DNA of 64,000 nt from CAVVSD01 sp963757125 (GTDB lineage: Bacteria; Actinomycetota; Thermoleophilia; Solirubrobacterales; Solirubrobacteraceae): positions 620,001 through 684,000 of the forward strand of contig CAVWQP010000009.1 of NCBI GenBank assembly GCA_963757125.1, written 5' to 3'. Each line of letters opens with the position of its first letter. Position 1 is the stretch's first letter. Below the pieces are notes generated by a model. That model was not told where the DNA came from. It saw only the letters and a program-made list of their open reading frames with translations, and searched no databases. Positions 41,946 to 52,306 of the stretch are shown here, in pieces. Both the position numbers and the translations under genes were made by a program.

Positions 41946-42183
41946 TCAGTCCTCGGGGAGCGCCGCGAACGCCTTCTTCGTCGACCCGGTACCAGCCGAG
42001 TCCCGAGACGGGGCGCTTCCATCGCCCGCGCATGTCCTCGAGCGCGCTCCGGTGGGTCTCGTCGCCGCCCTCGACCATCTCCTTGAGATGGGCGTCCTGC
42101 GCCTTGATGACCTCGTCGGCCTTGTCGCCGTGGAGCTGTGCGTCACAAGGGCCGCCGAGCTGCCTGCATGTCATGGTCTTCAT
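41946..42183 (-). pseudogene. DUF1059 small protein, frameshifted at the C-terminus
   Basis: The protein begins at ATG 42183 with MKTMTCRQLGGPCDAQLHG, the conserved Cys pair of the DUF1059 family, and KAQDAHLKEMVEGGDETHRS. It needs one base removed in the GGG near 41986 to reach the family's usual end, TKKAFAALPED, in another frame with a stop at 41946. The expected product is about 78 residues; its function is unknown. As drawn the frame reads on toward msrA. A homopolymer sequencing error is the simplest reading. Confidence 0.7.
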
Positions 42184-42205
42184 GCGGCCAGGCTAGATCT
42201 GGGCG

Positions 42206-43075
42206 GTGCTGCGGCGCTTCTCGATTCCTGATCGTTCTCTTCGCGGACACACAGGCGACTCCCATGTCCCTGCGAGATCGTCTCGGCCATGGAACATCGA
42301 CAGTCGTGAACCCGATCACGGCGATGGCCTGCACGAGGACCTCGTCAAGCTCGCCTCGCGCCGTGACGCGCTGCGCATCTTCGGCGCCGGTGGCGCCACC
42401 GCCATCCTCGCGACGCTCGGCGCCTCGCGCGCGATGGCCGCGACACCGTCGGCGGAGGTCCCGACCGAGACAGCCGGCCCGTATCCGGGGGACGGGTCCA
42501 ACGGCCCGGACGTGCTCGACGACTCCGGCATCGTGCGCCACGACATCCGCCGCAGCTTCGGGAGCAGCCGGACGCTCGCGAAGGGCGTCCCGCTGCGCGT
42601 CAACCTGACCGTCACCGACGCATCGAAGGACCCCGCGCCGATGGCCGGCGCGGCCGTCTACCTGTGGCACTGCGACCGCTCCGGCAGGTACTCGATGTAC
42701 GACTCGGCCATCGAGGACGAGAACTACCTCCGCGGGATCGCGGCGACCGACAGCGACGGCACCGCCTGGTTCAGGACGATCTTCCCGGCGTGCTACTCGG
42801 GGCGCTGGCCGCACATCCACTTCGAGGTCTACTCGTCGGTCTCCAAGGCCGTCTCGAACGGCCCGATCGTGAAGACCTCGCAGCTCGCGCTCCCCAAGGC
42901 GGCGTGCGATCGGGTGTACGCGTCGAGCGGCTACTCCGGCAGCGCGAGCAACCTCGCGCAGACGTCGCTGTCGCGCGACATGGTCTTCGGCGACGACAAG
43001 GCGGCTCATCAGCTCGCGACGGTGACCGGCAGCGTGAAGGGGGGCTACGTGGCGAACCTCACCGTCGGCGTCTGA
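42206..43075 (+). CDS. Tat-exported intradiol dioxygenase-like protein
   Basis: A protein with a twin-arginine signal (ASRRDALRIFGAGGATAIL..AMA) and an intradiol (protocatechuate/catechol) dioxygenase-like fold: ETAGPYPGDGSNGPDVLDD, AAVYLWHCDRSGRYSMYD, NYLRGIAATDSDGTAWFRTIFP and GRWPHIHFEVY. The iron-binding Tyr/His set (WHCD, YSG, HIHFEV) is partly visible. Enzymes of this family cleave aromatic rings or are of unknown function when exported. No ATG lies near the signal in this frame; GTG 42206 is the only start, while ATG 42289 would need a one-base frame change. The 5' end is therefore uncertain. Confidence 0.72.
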   Translation: MLRRFSIPDRSLRGHTGDSHVPARSSRPWNIDSREPDHGDGLHEDLVKLASRRDALRIFGAGGATAILATLGASRAMAATPSAEVPTETAGPYPGDGSNGPDVLDDSGIVRHDIRRSFGSSRTLAKGVPLRVNLTVTDASKDPAPMAGAAVYLWHCDRSGRYSMYDSAIEDENYLRGIAATDSDGTAWFRTIFPACYSGRWPHIHFEVYSSVSKAVSNGPIVKTSQLALPKAACDRVYASSGYSGSASNLAQTSLSRDMVFGDDKAAHQLATVTGSVKGGYVANLTVGV

Positions 43076-43173
43076 CCGCCGCGCGGTACCCGCACTCGCG
43101 GTAGGTGCTGCCTCCGGCTCGGACGCCGGGTGCCATCCCCCTCGGCACGGACGCGGGCTGGGAGCCTGCGTGC

Positions 43174-43962
43174 ATGAGCCAAGAGAGCACAACCGAGTCC
43201 ACGACCATCGCGCCTTCAGGTCCCCCGAGACGGGGCCGGTCGGGCGGGCGCATAGCCGCACTCGTCGCCGGGAGCCTCGTCGGCCTGGTGGCGATCGCCC
43301 TGATGATCGGCGGCGGCGCGCTGCTGTGGGGCGACGGCCAGAAGGACGACGCCGGCTACGTCTCGACCGGCACGCACGGCCTGCACACCAGCACCTACGC
43401 GCTGGCCACCGACAACCTCGACATCGACCTCGACGGAGCCGGCTGGCTGCTCGACACCGACCGTCTCGGTCACGTCCGTGTCCAGGCGACGTCGCGCGAC
43501 GACAAGCCGGTCTTCGTCGGCATCGCCCCGACGCGTGCGGTGTCGGCCTACCTCGCCCAGAGCGCGCACTCCTCGGTCGCCGACATCGAGGACGGGCCGT
43601 TCAGCTCCTTCGACGTCACCTACCGCGATCACGCCGGCGACATCAAGCCCGCCGCTCCTGCCGACCAGCGCTTCTGGGCCGCGTCCGCACAGGGCCCCGG
43701 CGCGCAGACGATGACCTGGAAGGTCCGCGACGGCGACTGGTCGGTCGTGGTCATGAACGCCGACGGCTCCGCCGGCGTCGATGCCGGCGTGCGTGCCGGA
43801 GCCGACGTGCCGTTCCTCGGCCCCGCGGGTTGGATCACGCTCGGCGGAGGACTGGTCCTGCTCGCCGGTGCCGGCGGACTGCTGTACCTGGGGATCCGCA
43901 AGCCGCCCCGCCCCCGTCCCGAGCGGGTCACCGAGCGCGAGCCGGTCGTCGCGTCCGTCTGA
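43174..43962 (+). CDS. Membrane protein of unknown function with two spans
   Basis: A 262-residue protein with a cytosolic Ser/Thr/Pro-rich start, a first membrane helix (about 27-52), an extracytoplasmic beta-rich domain of about 150 residues (STYALATDNLDIDLDGAGWLL, HVRVQATSRDDKPVFVGIAPT, DWSVVVMNADGSAGVDAGVRAGADV) and a second helix (about 218-242) with a short tail. The family is unknown to me. The ATG at 43174 is chosen because it directly precedes the polar tail. It is followed 34 nt later by a NarL-type regulator and may be its sensor partner. Confidence 0.6.
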   Translation: MSQESTTESTTIAPSGPPRRGRSGGRIAALVAGSLVGLVAIALMIGGGALLWGDGQKDDAGYVSTGTHGLHTSTYALATDNLDIDLDGAGWLLDTDRLGHVRVQATSRDDKPVFVGIAPTRAVSAYLAQSAHSSVADIEDGPFSSFDVTYRDHAGDIKPAAPADQRFWAASAQGPGAQTMTWKVRDGDWSVVVMNADGSAGVDAGVRAGADVPFLGPAGWITLGGGLVLLAGAGGLLYLGIRKPPRPRPERVTEREPVVASV

Positions 43963-43996
43963 GCCCTCACGGGTGGGCGTGGGAAGATGGCGCGGT

Positions 43997-44633
43997 ATGT
44001 CCGTCCGCGTCGTCGTCGCAGACGACCACCCAGTCTTCCTCGACGGCCTCGCCCGGATCGTCTCCCGCGCCGCTGAGCTCACGCTCGTCGCGACCGCCCG
44101 GGACGGCCGGGTCGCGCTCGACCAGATCCGCGCCGAGCGGCCCGACGTCGCGCTCGTCGACCTCGAGCTCCCCGACGTCGACGGCTTTCGGGTCATCGAG
44201 ACGGTCCGCCGCGAGGCGCTGCCCACCAGGGTCCTGGTCATCTCCGCCTTCGTCGACAGCGCGAAGGTCTACCGGGCGATGGAGGCCGGAGCCGCCGGCT
44301 ACGTCCCCAAGGTCGCCGGCGACGACGCGATCCGGGACGCGATCCTCGGCGTCGCGCGCGGCGAGACGCAGCTCGTGGGCGAGCTCCTGGACGGCTTGGC
44401 GACGCGAGATCCGCCTGCGCCGCGACCACGCACCGGGCCCGTCGCTCACCCCCAGGGAGCTCGATGTGCTCCGTCTTGCCGCCGATGGGCACCCGAACGC
44501 CGAGATCGCACGGCAGCTGCTGGTGAGCACCGCGACCGTGAAATCCCACCTGCAGAACGTGTTCGAGAAGCTCGAGGCCCCGGACCGCGCCGCCGCCGTC
44601 GCGCGCGCGATCCGCCGCGGCCTCGTCAACTAG
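43997..44633 (+). pseudogene. NarL-family response regulator, split by a frameshift
   Basis: The receiver (about 1-125) starts at ATG 43997 with VVVADDHPVFLDGLARI, phosphoacceptor Asp55 in VDLELPDVDG and Lys in YVPKVA. The helix-turn-helix domain (LTPRELDVLRLAADGHPNAE, STATVKSHLQNVFEKL, ending RAIRRGLVN at 44631) is in another frame. A one-base deletion near 44397-44403 would join them into about 211 residues. Both halves look functional, so a sequence error is likely. The 3' end overlaps the convergent hyuB gene by 8 nt. No kinase gene is adjacent. Confidence 0.75.
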
Positions 44634-46377
44634 ACGCGCGCAGCCGCGCGGTCTCCTCCTCGTCGATCTCGAACAGCGCCGCGTCGGCGTCGACCTCGCG
44701 GATCTCGACGCCGTAGTGCTCGCGTGCCGCGGCGATCGTCACGTAGCCGTCGATGACGTCCTCGCGCACCCACTCGGCCGGCCGTGTGCGCGGGTCGCCC
44801 CAACCCCCGCCGCCGCCCTCCCAGAAGCGGATGAGCGTGTCCCGGCGGGCCGTGACCCCCGAGCGCATGACGCCGAGCTCCTCGTCGCCGTGGATGAGCC
44901 CGCTGCCCAGCGCCGCCTGACCGCCGTCGTAGCCCCACACCGGCTCCACGGCCCGCGAGCCGAGGACCGACAGCGTCGCGTCGCCGTGGGTGAGCTCGAA
45001 GTCGCGCGTGACCCCGATGCCGCCGCGGTGCAGACCGGCGCCGGCCGAGTCTGGGATGAACTCGTAGCGGTGGGTCAGGATCGGATAGACGCGCTCCTGC
45101 ACCTCGACGGGCTCGTTGCGGGTGCCGGACGCGTACAGGCTGATGGCCGAGTGGTTGTCCTTCTTGCCCGGCCGGGCGCCGTAGCCGCCCTCCTTCCAGA
45201 GGTACATGACGAAGTCGCGCTCGATGCCCGCACGCGGGTCGTGGCCGCCCACGACCATGTTGGTCATGTTGCCGCCAGCACGCCATCGAGCGCTCGGGGC
45301 GCATCTGCAGGTACGCGCCGAACACGCAGGCGCAGATGACCTCGTAGGAGGTCGCGAACGCGCCGCTGATCGACGCGGGGAAGCGCGCGTTGGTGACCAG
45401 CCCCTCCGGGTTGACGATGTCGATCGCGTCGAACATCCCCTCGCTGGCCGGGACGTGGGGGAAGATCGCCTTCGTCGCGACCATGAGCGCCGACTGGGCC
45501 ATGGAGCGCGTCGCGTTGATCGCACCGCGGGCCTGCGGGGTCGCTGCGCGAGAGGTCGTAGCGCGCACGGTCGCCCTCGATCGTGAGGTCGAGCGCGATC
45601 CGGACCGGGCGTCACGCGGTCGCCCATCGGATCGAAGTCGATCGCGTCCTCGAACGAGTACGTGCCGTCGGGGATCTTGCGAGAACTCCTCGCGCAGCAG
45701 CGCCTCCGAGTAGCGGCGCAGCTCGGACATCTGCGCGGCTGATGACGCTCGTCGCCGTGACGGTCGATGAGCGACTGCAGGCGCGTCTCGCCGGTCCGGC
45801 AGGCGGCGATCTGCGCGAAGCAGTCGCCCTGGTTGAGGTCGGGCACGCGCGTGTTGCGCAGGATGAAGCGCAGCACCTCGTCGTCGAGCTCGCCCTCGCG
45901 GACGAGGTGGATGGGCGGGATGTACAGCGCCTCGCCGTAGCTCTCGACCGCCTCCGGGTGGAACGTGCCGGGGACGGGCCCGCCGAGGTCCGACCAGTGC
46001 GCCGAGTTCTGCGTGAACGCGACCAGGCTGCCGTGGCGGTAGACCGGCATGATCGTCCGCACGTCCTGGCAGTGGGTGCCGCCGAGGAAGGCGTCGTTCA
46101 TGATGATGATGTCGCCCTCGTGGAGCCGGTCCTTGCCGATCCACTCGATGACCGCCTTCACGGTGTGCGGCAGCGTCCCGACGTGGGCGGGGAGGTCTTC
46201 CTTGCCCTCCGCGATGAGGCGTCCGTCGGCGTCGCAGATCGCGGTGCTGAAGTCGCGGCCCTCGCTCACGACGAGCGAGTGGGCGACCTTCTCGAGCATC
46301 AGCCCCATCTCGTCGACGATGCCCATGAAGGCGTTGCGCAGCACCTCGAAGGTGATCGGGATCGATCGTGTCGTCAT
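44626..46377 (-). pseudogene. N-methylhydantoinase B / acetone carboxylase alpha-like subunit (HyuB), frameshifted
   Basis: The protein starts at ATG 46377 (MTTRSIPITFEVLRNAFMGI, then EKVAHSLVVSEGRDFSTAIC) and ends at 44626. Segments are spread over two frames with switches near 45740, 45680, 45605 and 45285. Family blocks survive in every segment: RLHEGDIIIMNDAFLGGTHC, AHWSDLGGPVPG, PEGLVTNARFPASISGAFAT, GGYGARPGKKDNHSAISLYA and DSAGAGLHRGGIGVTRDFEL. Total length is about 583 residues, as expected. HyuB works with HyuA in ATP-dependent ring opening of 5-oxoproline-like or hydantoin substrates. Confidence 0.78.
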
Positions 46378-46384
46378 GCATGCG

Positions 46385-48434
46385 TCATCGGGTCCTCTCG
46401 ACGCTCGGGACTGCGATGACGATGTCGCCGGCGGCGTCGACGCGGGCCGCGATGCCGGGCGGCAGGACGACGGTGGTGTCGACGCCCTCGACGATGCACG
46501 GCCCGACGAAGCTCGGCGCCGGGCGCGAGCGCCGCCCGGTCGAGGACCCGCGCGTCGACCCAGTCCGGTGTCCGGGAAGTGGACCTGCCGGGACGTCTCC
46601 GGGCGTTGCGCCCGCGCCGGCGGTGTAGCGGACCGCGTCGAGGTCGGGCGTGCGCGCGCGCCGCGCGCCGTGACCCGCAGCGTCGAGGTCTCCACGAGCT
46701 GCTCGGGGTGGCTGTAGCGGTAGTGCTGGGCGTGCTCGGCGTGGAAGAGCTCGACCGCGCGCGCGAACCCGTCCTCGGTCACGTCCTCCAGCGGCACGGT
46801 GATCGAGTGCAGCTGGCCGACGTAGCGGAGGTCGAGGCTGCGCTCCAGCGCGAGCTGGTCGCGCTCGACGCCCTGCAGCTCCAGGCTGCTGAGGACCCGG
46901 TCGCCGATCTCGTCGTAGATCGAGGCGACCTCCTGGACGTCGAGCTCGTCCTGACGGCGCACGAAGGCCCAGGAGAAGTCGTCGAGCGGATCGACGAACA
47001 GCAGACCCAGGGCGCTGGTCACGCCGGGATAGGCCGGAACGATCACATCGGGCATCTCCAGCTCGCGCGCGATGTCGACGGCGTGCAGCGGGCCTGCGCC
47101 GCCGAACGCGATGAGCGTGAAGTCACGCGGGTCGTAGCCGCGCTCCACCGTGATGAGCCGGATGGCCGCGACCATGTTGGCGTTCGCGATGCGTAGCAGG
47201 CCCTCGGCGGCGTCGTCGATCGAGAGCCCGAGCGGCTCGGCGAGCGCCCTGCCGGACCGCCTCGGACGGCGAGCTCGCGATCCAGCGCCATGCGCCCGTC
47301 GAGGAACTCGTCGTTGCTCACCCGCCCAGCACGAGATGCGCGTCGGTGTTGGTCGGCTCCGTGCCGCCCTGGCCGTAGCAGGCGGGCCCGGGGTCGGCGC
47401 CCGCGCTCTGCGGCCCGTTGCGGGGCTTGCCGGCAGGGTCGAGCCAGCCGATCGAGCCGCCGCCCGCGCCGATCGACATGACGTCGATGCTCGGGAACCG
47501 GATCGGCATGCCCCACTCGAGGTCGAACGACGTGCTCATCTGCGGCTTGCCGTCCACGACGACCGCGAACTCGCAGGTCGTCCCGCCCATGTCGATGCCC
47601 ACGGCGTTGGCGACGCCCGCCGACTCGGCGATCGCGGCGCCCGCGATGACGCCCGCCGCCGGTCCCGAGTTCAGCGTCTTGACCGCTGGCCCTTGGCGTA
47701 GTCGCTGGTCATCGTGCCGCCGCCGTTGTGCATGACGAGGACGATGTCCTCGTTGAAGCCGTCCTCGCGCAGGCTCTCCACGAGCGTCGTCATGTAGCGG
47801 CTGAGGATCGGCGCGGTGTAGGCGTTGGCGACGGTCGTCGCGGTCCGCTCGAACTCCGGCGGCTCCGGGAGGATCTCGGTCGACAGCGACACGCTGAGCT
47901 CGGGATCGCCTCCAGGAGGAGATCGCGGATGCGCCTCTCGTGCGCGGGGTTCATGTGCGCGTTGATGAGGCACACCGCGACGGACTCGAGTCCACGCGCA
48001 CGGATCCGCCGGATGGCGTCGCGGACGGTGTCGTCGTCGAGCGGCGTGACGACGGTGCCGTCGTAGGCGACCCGTTCGGTCGACCTCCAGCCGATGGCGT
48101 CGCGGGACCAGCGCCGGCGGCGGGTCCCAGAGGATGTCGTAGAGCTCCTCGCGGTTCGCGCGGCGGATCTCGAGGATGTCGCGGAAGCCCTCGGTGGTGA
48201 TGAGCCCGGTGGCGGCGCCGCGCTTCGTGATGACCGCGTTCGTGGTGACGGTCGTCCCGTGGAAGAGGCGCCGGATGTCACCGGACGGTGATGCCGAGCT
48301 GCCGCACGCCCTCGATCACCGCCCGGTCGAAGTCCGGCGGCGTCGACGGCACCTTCGCCACCCGGAACTCCCCGGCGTCGCTGAGCGCCACGAGATCCGT
48401 GAACGTGCCCCCGGTGTCGCAGCCGACGATCCAT
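46385..48434 (-). pseudogene. N-methylhydantoinase A-like subunit (HyuA), heavily frameshifted
   Basis: The expected start is ATG 48434 (MSWIVGCDTGGTFTDLVAL) and the end is the TGA at 46385, 7 nt before hyuB. Family landmarks follow in order across several frames: HGTTVTTNAVITKRGAATGL, STERVAYDGTVVTPLDDDT, VCLINAHMNPAHERRI, VLVMHNGGGTMTSDYA, VGIDMGGTTCEFAVV, FGGAGPLHAVDIARELEMP and HSITVPLEDV. At least seven frame changes are needed. The overall span of 2050 nt matches the usual 680 residues, so the gene is probably complete apart from indels. HyuA binds and hydrolyses ATP with an ASKHA-type fold. Confidence 0.75.
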
Positions 48435-48550
48435 GACATCGCTCCGTCGTCTCCTTGGTCGATGCCACCAGCCTCGCGCGCGCCGCGTACCGGCGACATC
48501 CGCTGCCTGGCTACATCGGGGAGCAGACGCCGCCTGGCACTCTCCCGGGC

Positions 48551-50353
48551 ATGTCCGGCCTCCGCGACGCAGCCTTCGAGCACGCACGGACACCCACTGC
48601 GCTCGTGCGGGACGGGATCGTGGGGCGCAACGCAGCGCTTCGCGCGCTATCCAGGGAGACCGGTCCCCTCGACGAGCTCATCGCGGCCGCTGCGGCGCCC
48701 GGCGCCATCGTCCCGCTGGCCGCGCGTGTGGGCGAGGTCGCGCTCGAGCTCCATGTGGTCGCCCTGCCCGGTGCCGGCGCGGTCGCCGTCGAGGTGCACG
48801 ACGTCACCGCGCACCGTCACCTCCAGGAGACAGTCCGGCGGCTGACCGACATCCTCGACAACTCGGCGGCGCTCATCTTCGTCAAGGACCTCGGCGGGCG
48901 CTACGTCCTGGTCAACGACCACTTCGCGCAGCGCTTCCGCCTCCCGCGCGAGCGCATCATCGGCCGCACCGACCACGAGATCTTCCCGACGGAGGCCGCC
49001 GACGCCTACGCGGCCAGCGATCACACGGTGCTCACGTCGGGCCGGCCGCTGGAGGTCGAGGAGCCGCTGACGGACGTCATCGACGGGAGGTGGCTGTCGA
49101 TCAAGTTCCCCCTGCGCGACGAGCACGGCCGCCCGTACGCGGTGGGCGGGATATCGACCGACATCACCGATCGCACCCGGGCGGAGGCCGCCGAGCGCGA
49201 GGCGAGGGGGGAGGCCGAGCGGGCCGACCAGGCCAAGAGCGAGTTCCTCTCCCGGATGAGCCACGAGCTGCGCACGCCGCTGAACGCGATCATCGGGTTC
49301 GGGCAGCTCCTGGCCCTCGAGCCGCTGCGAGCCGAGGGACGATCCGGCGTCGAGCACATCCTCAAGGCCGGCGAACATCTGCTCGCACTCATCAACGAGG
49401 TGCTGGAGATCACGCGCCTGGAGGCCGGCGCCCAGCACCTGGCCTCGGGGCCGGTGCACGCCTGCGAGCCGCTTGCCGACGCGCTCGAGCTCGTGAGGCC
49501 GCTGGCCAGGGCGCGCGACGTCGAGCTGGCCACCGACATGCACGGCGGGCTGCACCGCTACGTGCTCGCAGACCCGCAACGGCTTCAGCAGGTGCTGCTG
49601 AACCTGCTCGTCAACGCCGTGAAGTACAACCGCCACGGCGGTGCCGTGCGCACGTACTTCGCCGAGCTGCCCGCAGGCCGGCTCCGCACGGTCGTGGTCG
49701 ACACGGGCCCCGGGATGGACGCCGCCGCGGCCGAGAAGGCGTTCCTCCCCTTCGAGCGGCTGGATGCCGACGCCGCGGGGATCGAGGGCACCGGGCTCGG
49801 GCTCGCGCTCTCGCGCAGCCTCGCCGAGGCGATGGGCGGGACCGTCGGGATCGCGCACACCGCGCCTGGGGAGGGGTCGGCGTTCTACGTGGAGCTCGCG
49901 CTCGCCGACGCTCCGCCGGGCGTGGCGACGGCGCAGGGAGCGTCCTCCTCCGACCCGGAGGACGCCTGGGACATCGGGCCCGCGCGCGTCCTCTACATCG
50001 AGGACAGCGCGGCCAACCTCGAGCTCGTCGGAAGCATCCTGGCCCGGGCGAGCGGCGACATCGAGCTCATCCCCGCCGTGCGCGGCCGGGAGGGGGTCGA
50101 GCTCGCCGTGCTGCACCGGCCCGACGTGATCCTCCTCGACCTCGACCTTCCCGACATCGACGGCACCGAGGTCCTTGCCACGCTGGCCCGCGACCCGCGC
50201 ACCGCCCGCATACCCGTCGTCGTGCTCTCGGCGGACGCGACCCCGGCGTCGATGGACCGCCTCATCGACACCGGGATCGCCGCCTACCTGACCAAGCCGC
50301 TGCGCATGGAGTCCTTCCTGGGGACGCTGCGCGCCGCGCTGGCCCGGGTCTAG
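48551..50353 (+). CDS. Hybrid sensor histidine kinase/response regulator with PAS domain
   Basis: A 600-residue cytosolic hybrid kinase. It has a short N-terminal region, a PAS domain (about 95-215; LIFVKDLGGRYVLVNDHFAQRF, DHEIFPTEAADAY), HisKA with His238 in LSRMSHELRTPLNAIIGF, HATPase with LLNLLVNAVKYN and GTGLGLALSRSLAEAMGG, and a C-terminal receiver with Asp530 in LLDLDLPDIDG. Start ATG 48551 is preferred; upstream frame is non-conserved. It is divergent from hyuA. The output partner is not encoded here. Confidence 0.9.
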   Translation: MSGLRDAAFEHARTPTALVRDGIVGRNAALRALSRETGPLDELIAAAAAPGAIVPLAARVGEVALELHVVALPGAGAVAVEVHDVTAHRHLQETVRRLTDILDNSAALIFVKDLGGRYVLVNDHFAQRFRLPRERIIGRTDHEIFPTEAADAYAASDHTVLTSGRPLEVEEPLTDVIDGRWLSIKFPLRDEHGRPYAVGGISTDITDRTRAEAAEREARGEAERADQAKSEFLSRMSHELRTPLNAIIGFGQLLALEPLRAEGRSGVEHILKAGEHLLALINEVLEITRLEAGAQHLASGPVHACEPLADALELVRPLARARDVELATDMHGGLHRYVLADPQRLQQVLLNLLVNAVKYNRHGGAVRTYFAELPAGRLRTVVVDTGPGMDAAAAEKAFLPFERLDADAAGIEGTGLGLALSRSLAEAMGGTVGIAHTAPGEGSAFYVELALADAPPGVATAQGASSSDPEDAWDIGPARVLYIEDSAANLELVGSILARASGDIELIPAVRGREGVELAVLHRPDVILLDLDLPDIDGTEVLATLARDPRTARIPVVVLSADATPASMDRLIDTGIAAYLTKPLRMESFLGTLRAALARV

Positions 50354-51171
50354 CCCTCGGCGCTCTGCGGCTCGAGGCGGGGCCGAGGCGAGCCGTCGTC
50401 GTCCGGGTGCTGCGCGGGCTGGATGTCGCGCTTGGTCACCGACACGTACGCGACCAGCGCGACGAATGCCAGCAGGCCGATCGCCGTGACGGTCCCGTCA
50501 CCGAGCCCGAGACCGGTGTTCGAGGTGGGCTTGGAGAACCAGTCCGCGAACGAGGCTCCCAGCGGGCGGGTGATGATGTACGCGGCCCAGAACGCGACGA
50601 TCGGGTTCAGCTGCGCGCGCCACCATCCGAGCGCCGGGATCGCGATGAGCGCGCCGAATGCCAGCGCGGACCCGAAGAACCCCAGGTCGAGCTGCATCGC
50701 GGTCCAGTCGCCGGCTGCCGTCCCGAGCGCGAAGGTCGCGAACACCGCCATCCAGTAGAAGCGCTCGCGGCGGGCGGTCGTGATGCTGTGGATGGAGAGG
50801 GTCCCCTCGCTGCGGTACCACAGCGCGAAGACCGCGGCCACGCCCAGGGCGCAGACCGCCGTCGTGACGGCGTAGGAGATGCCCGCGCCGTCGCGGACGC
50901 CGTCTGCGGCCATCGTGCCGAAGATGGCGACGGCGAGCACGGCGGACCAGTAGGTCGGCGCTCGGTACTCGCGGGCGCGGAGCTGCCGGCGCAGCGCGAC
51001 GACGAGGAAGACGACGCCGACGACGCCGGCCATCGCGACGTTCGTCTGGCCGAGGAAGTCGGACGTCGATTCCCCGATGCCGGTGGTGAGGAGCTTGATG
51101 ACCCAGAACAGCAGGCCGATCTCAGGGACCTTCGCCGCGAGGGGTCGGCGCCGGTCGGATGTCGTGAGGTG
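50350..51171 (-). CDS. COG4705-like membrane protein, copy 2 (start unresolved)
   Basis: A protein of about 270 residues with eight spans, closely similar in layout to the one at 15389-16207: AKVPEIGLLFWVIKLLTTGIGE, EGTLSIHSITTARRERFYWMAV, FGSALAFGALIAIPAL and NPIVAFWAAYIITRPLGAS, ending in a hydrophilic tail DDDGSPRPRLEPQSAEG. In this frame no ATG, GTG or TTG lies close before KVPEIG, and a GTG just upstream (51181) is in another frame, so a frameshift near 51140-51175 probably hides the true start. The stop overlaps the hybrid kinase stop by 4 nt. Function is unknown. Confidence 0.65.
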   Translation of the reverse strand, partial: HLTTSDRRRPLAAKVPEIGLLFWVIKLLTTGIGESTSDFLGQTNVAMAGVVGVVFLVVALRRQLRAREYRAPTYWSAVLAVAIFGTMAADGVRDGAGISYAVTTAVCALGVAAVFALWYRSEGTLSIHSITTARRERFYWMAVFATFALGTAAGDWTAMQLDLGFFGSALAFGALIAIPALGWWRAQLNPIVAFWAAYIITRPLGASFADWFSKPTSNTGLGLGDGTVTAIGLLAFVALVAYVSVTKRDIQPAQHPDDDGSPRPRLEPQSAEG

Positions 51172-51239
51172 AGCTGAGGCACCTCGGAAAGATCCGCCTC
51201 GTCGCCTGACTGGAACCTGAACGCAGCGCCGCGCGCCGA

Positions 51240-52306
51240 TCTGGACGCATGTTCGCCCGCCGGTCGAGAGCGCCGCCAGCCCGGTCCGGCGAACGTCGCC
51301 GTCCGCAGTCGCGCGATCGGTACGTCGCCCTGGTCGTTGTACAGCTGGACCTGTACGAAGAAGCGCCGGCCCGCGTCGCGTGGCACGGGCACCCAGACGT
51401 CCCAGGTGCCCTGGTCGTCGTCGGCCTCGGGGACGATGGCGACATCCCGCGACTGCGCGACCTGATCGCCGGTGCCGGTGTCGAGGAGCTGCCATCGCAG
51501 CGGCAGGCGATCGCCTCTGTAGCCCTGGATCCGGAAGTCGAACGAGACCAGGACTCCCAGGCGCCCGAGTTCCGCGGCTCCGTAGGAGCCGCGCGAGAGC
51601 TCCTTGCGGTCCAGGTACTGGCCGAAGCTGACGTCGCGGTCCAGCGTGGGCTTGCTCAGCGGGCCGCTCTGGTCGTGGGCGTCCCGTCCGCTCTGAGGGC
51701 GGGCCGCAGCAGGAGCGAACCGCCGAGCACGACCGCGATCGCCGGCGGCCGCCAGGATCGGGCGGCCCATCCGCGAGCGGCGCCGCGGCTTCTCGTCCGA
51801 GGAGGTCGCGCACCCGGCGGGTCAGGACCTCGACGTCGTACTCCCAGCGCGAGTCGGTCAACTCGCAGGCCTGGCGCTGGATCGAGCGGCGCGAGGTCGG
51901 GCGGCAGCTCATCCTCCGCCGGCATGTGCGCGCCGTCCACGAGCACGGGGATGACCTTGACGTCGGGGCGCTGCAGCGCCCGTGCGATCTCGCGGCGCAC
52001 GAGGTCGTCGGGGTCGTCCACTCGGCGGTGACCGTCGGCGTCCGTGATGGACGTCCAGCGCCTGCCGATGATCGCGAGCAGCACGTCGCAGCGGTCGAGC
52101 AACGACTCGACGTGCTGCATGAAGTCCATGCCGCCTTCCATCGCGACGTCACGAAAGGCGCGTCCCGCCCCGAGGCTGCTCCTCGAGCTTGTCGTGCAGG
52201 CTCCGAGCCCATCCGCCCGAGTCGGCGCGCCGATAGCTGATGAAGACCCGTCGGCGCTCGCGTCGGCCCGACGACCCTCGTGTCCTCGTGGCGGTGTTGG
52301 TCGCCA
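51240..52306 (-). pseudogene. TIR-domain protein with membrane helix and ectodomain, frameshifted
   Basis: Reassembled over three frames, it has an N-terminal TIR_2 domain: RRVFISYRRADSGGWARSLH, GGMDFMQHVESLLDRCDVLL, AIIGRRWTSI, DDPDDLVRREIARALQ and VKVIPVLVDGAHMPAEDELPP. A linker (CELTDSRWEYDVEVLTRRVR) and a hydrophobic helix (PAIAVVLGGSLLLRPAL) follow, then a beta-rich C-terminal region (VSFGQYLDRKELSRGSY, LVSFDFRIQGYRGDRLPLRW, RFFVQVQLYNDQGDVPIA). This is a receptor-like layout: cytosolic TIR, one span, outside domain. Start is uncertain (ATG 52306 or 52376); the C-terminal end is unresolved near 51240. TIR domains can cleave NAD or signal by NAD derivatives; which applies here is unknown. 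Confidence 0.6.
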
